Of a stretch of DNA of 35,000 nucleotides, positions 34,849 through 35,000 are shown in pieces. Source of the DNA: an uncultured Endozoicomonas sp. (lineage in GTDB: Bacteria > Pseudomonadota > Gammaproteobacteria > Pseudomonadales > Endozoicomonadaceae); contig OODV01000030.1 in assembly GCA_900299555.1 (NCBI GenBank), forward strand, positions 1-35,000, read 5' to 3'. Position 1 is the first letter of the stretch. The number at the start of each line of letters is the position of its first letter. A program made the translations under genes and the position numbers. A model generated the notes under the pieces. That model searched no databases. It saw only the letters and a list, made by a program, of their open reading frames with translations, and had not been told where the DNA came from.

Positions 34849-34885
34849 GATTAAGTCACAGCGACTTAATCAAGTTCTTTAACAA
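34849..34885 (+). promoter_or_regulatory. boxB-boxA antitermination site of the rrn leader
   Basis: A perfect 9-bp stem GATTAAGTC/GACTTAATC with a 5-base loop (34849-34871) is the boxB-like hairpin. GTTCTTTAACAA (34874-34885) matches the boxA of E. coli rRNA leaders (TGCTCTTTAACAA). The following ATCAGACAATTCGTGTGGGC also matches the E. coli leader nearly base for base. NusB/S10 binding there keeps rRNA transcription free of Rho. Confidence 0.88.
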
Positions 34886-35000
34886 GATATCAGACAATTC
34901 GTGTGGGCGCTTGTGCGATTGCATCGGTTAAGAGAGCTTCTCTTCGGAGATGTTTTCACAAAGCTTTGAATGCTTGATCGATCAAGTGAACACTCGTTAA
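34886..35000 (+). ncRNA. 16S rRNA 5' leader (pre-rRNA, truncated)
   Basis: This is the transcribed spacer between boxA and the 16S gene. It contains TCAGACAATTCGTGTGGGC and, at the edge, AAGTGAACACTCGTTAA, similar to the E. coli leader element GAGTGAACACG. The mature 16S 5' end is not reached inside the window and should follow within about 100 bp. Confidence 0.8.

Overview
The window is chromosomal DNA of a gammaproteobacterium with intermediate base composition. Gene order and protein similarity point to the Oceanospirillales/Pseudomonas side of the class. Endozoicomonas or a close relative is my best guess, because a Pseudomonas-type housekeeping order is combined with unrecognised, low-complexity, effector-like proteins. 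The genus is inference; the class is well supported by coaBC-dut, pyrE/crc, rph/yicC-gmk-rpoZ-spoT-ridA, oxyR-recG and cytochrome c4-dsbA.

Layout. 1-1970 (minus): an overlapping cluster of a NadD-like adenylyltransferase, an ADP-ribose Nudix hydrolase, a PelC/LpoB-like lipoprotein and a truncated small protein at the window edge. 1971-2397: no gene, but a plus-strand terminator pair that probably ends a small RNA. 2398-5028 (minus): EEP-family phosphohydrolase, membrane-anchored DsbA and diheme cytochrome c4. 5388-6053 (plus): engB, without the usual polA neighbour. 6147-8805 (minus): malZ and radC. 9104-12511 (plus): coaBC, dut, argB, slmA. 12639-14218 (minus): pyrE and a DUF4124 coiled-coil protein. 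14904-15677 (plus): crc. 15690-17094 (minus): a NadR-like P-loop kinase and rph. 17443-25987 (plus): yicC, gmk, rpoZ, spoT, ridA, interrupted between gmk and rpoZ by an unknown 554-residue protein and a minus-strand aminopeptidase P. 26813-27679 (minus): an SDR-like protein behind a LexA-type operator. 27835-30845 (plus): oxyR and recG. 30963-31943 (plus): a second unknown protein. 31974-34125 (minus): a DUF962/Mpo1-like membrane protein and a SulP anion transporter. 34532-35000 (plus): promoters and antitermination leader of a ribosomal RNA operon; the 16S gene should start just beyond the window.

How it works together. Most genes serve nucleotide, cofactor and RNA metabolism: CoaBC, Dut, PyrE, Gmk and NadD/Nudix for nucleotides and cofactors, RNase PH and YicC for RNA. 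Global control comes from SpoT with RpoZ (ppGpp), OxyR (peroxide), Crc (catabolite control with Hfq) and SlmA (division). The GC-rich discriminators of the rRNA promoters are the expected targets of the ppGpp that SpoT controls.

Most worth a second look: a LexA box placed exactly over the start region of a TATAAT promoter for the SDR gene; a candidate small RNA with a C/U-rich, anti-Shine-Dalgarno-like terminator loop; two unknown, possibly secreted proteins inserted at breaks in conserved gene order; a possible small gene overlapping ridA antisense; and a 74-codon frame broken by one TGA next to coaBC. I saw no CRISPR array, intact insertion sequence, prophage or tRNA.
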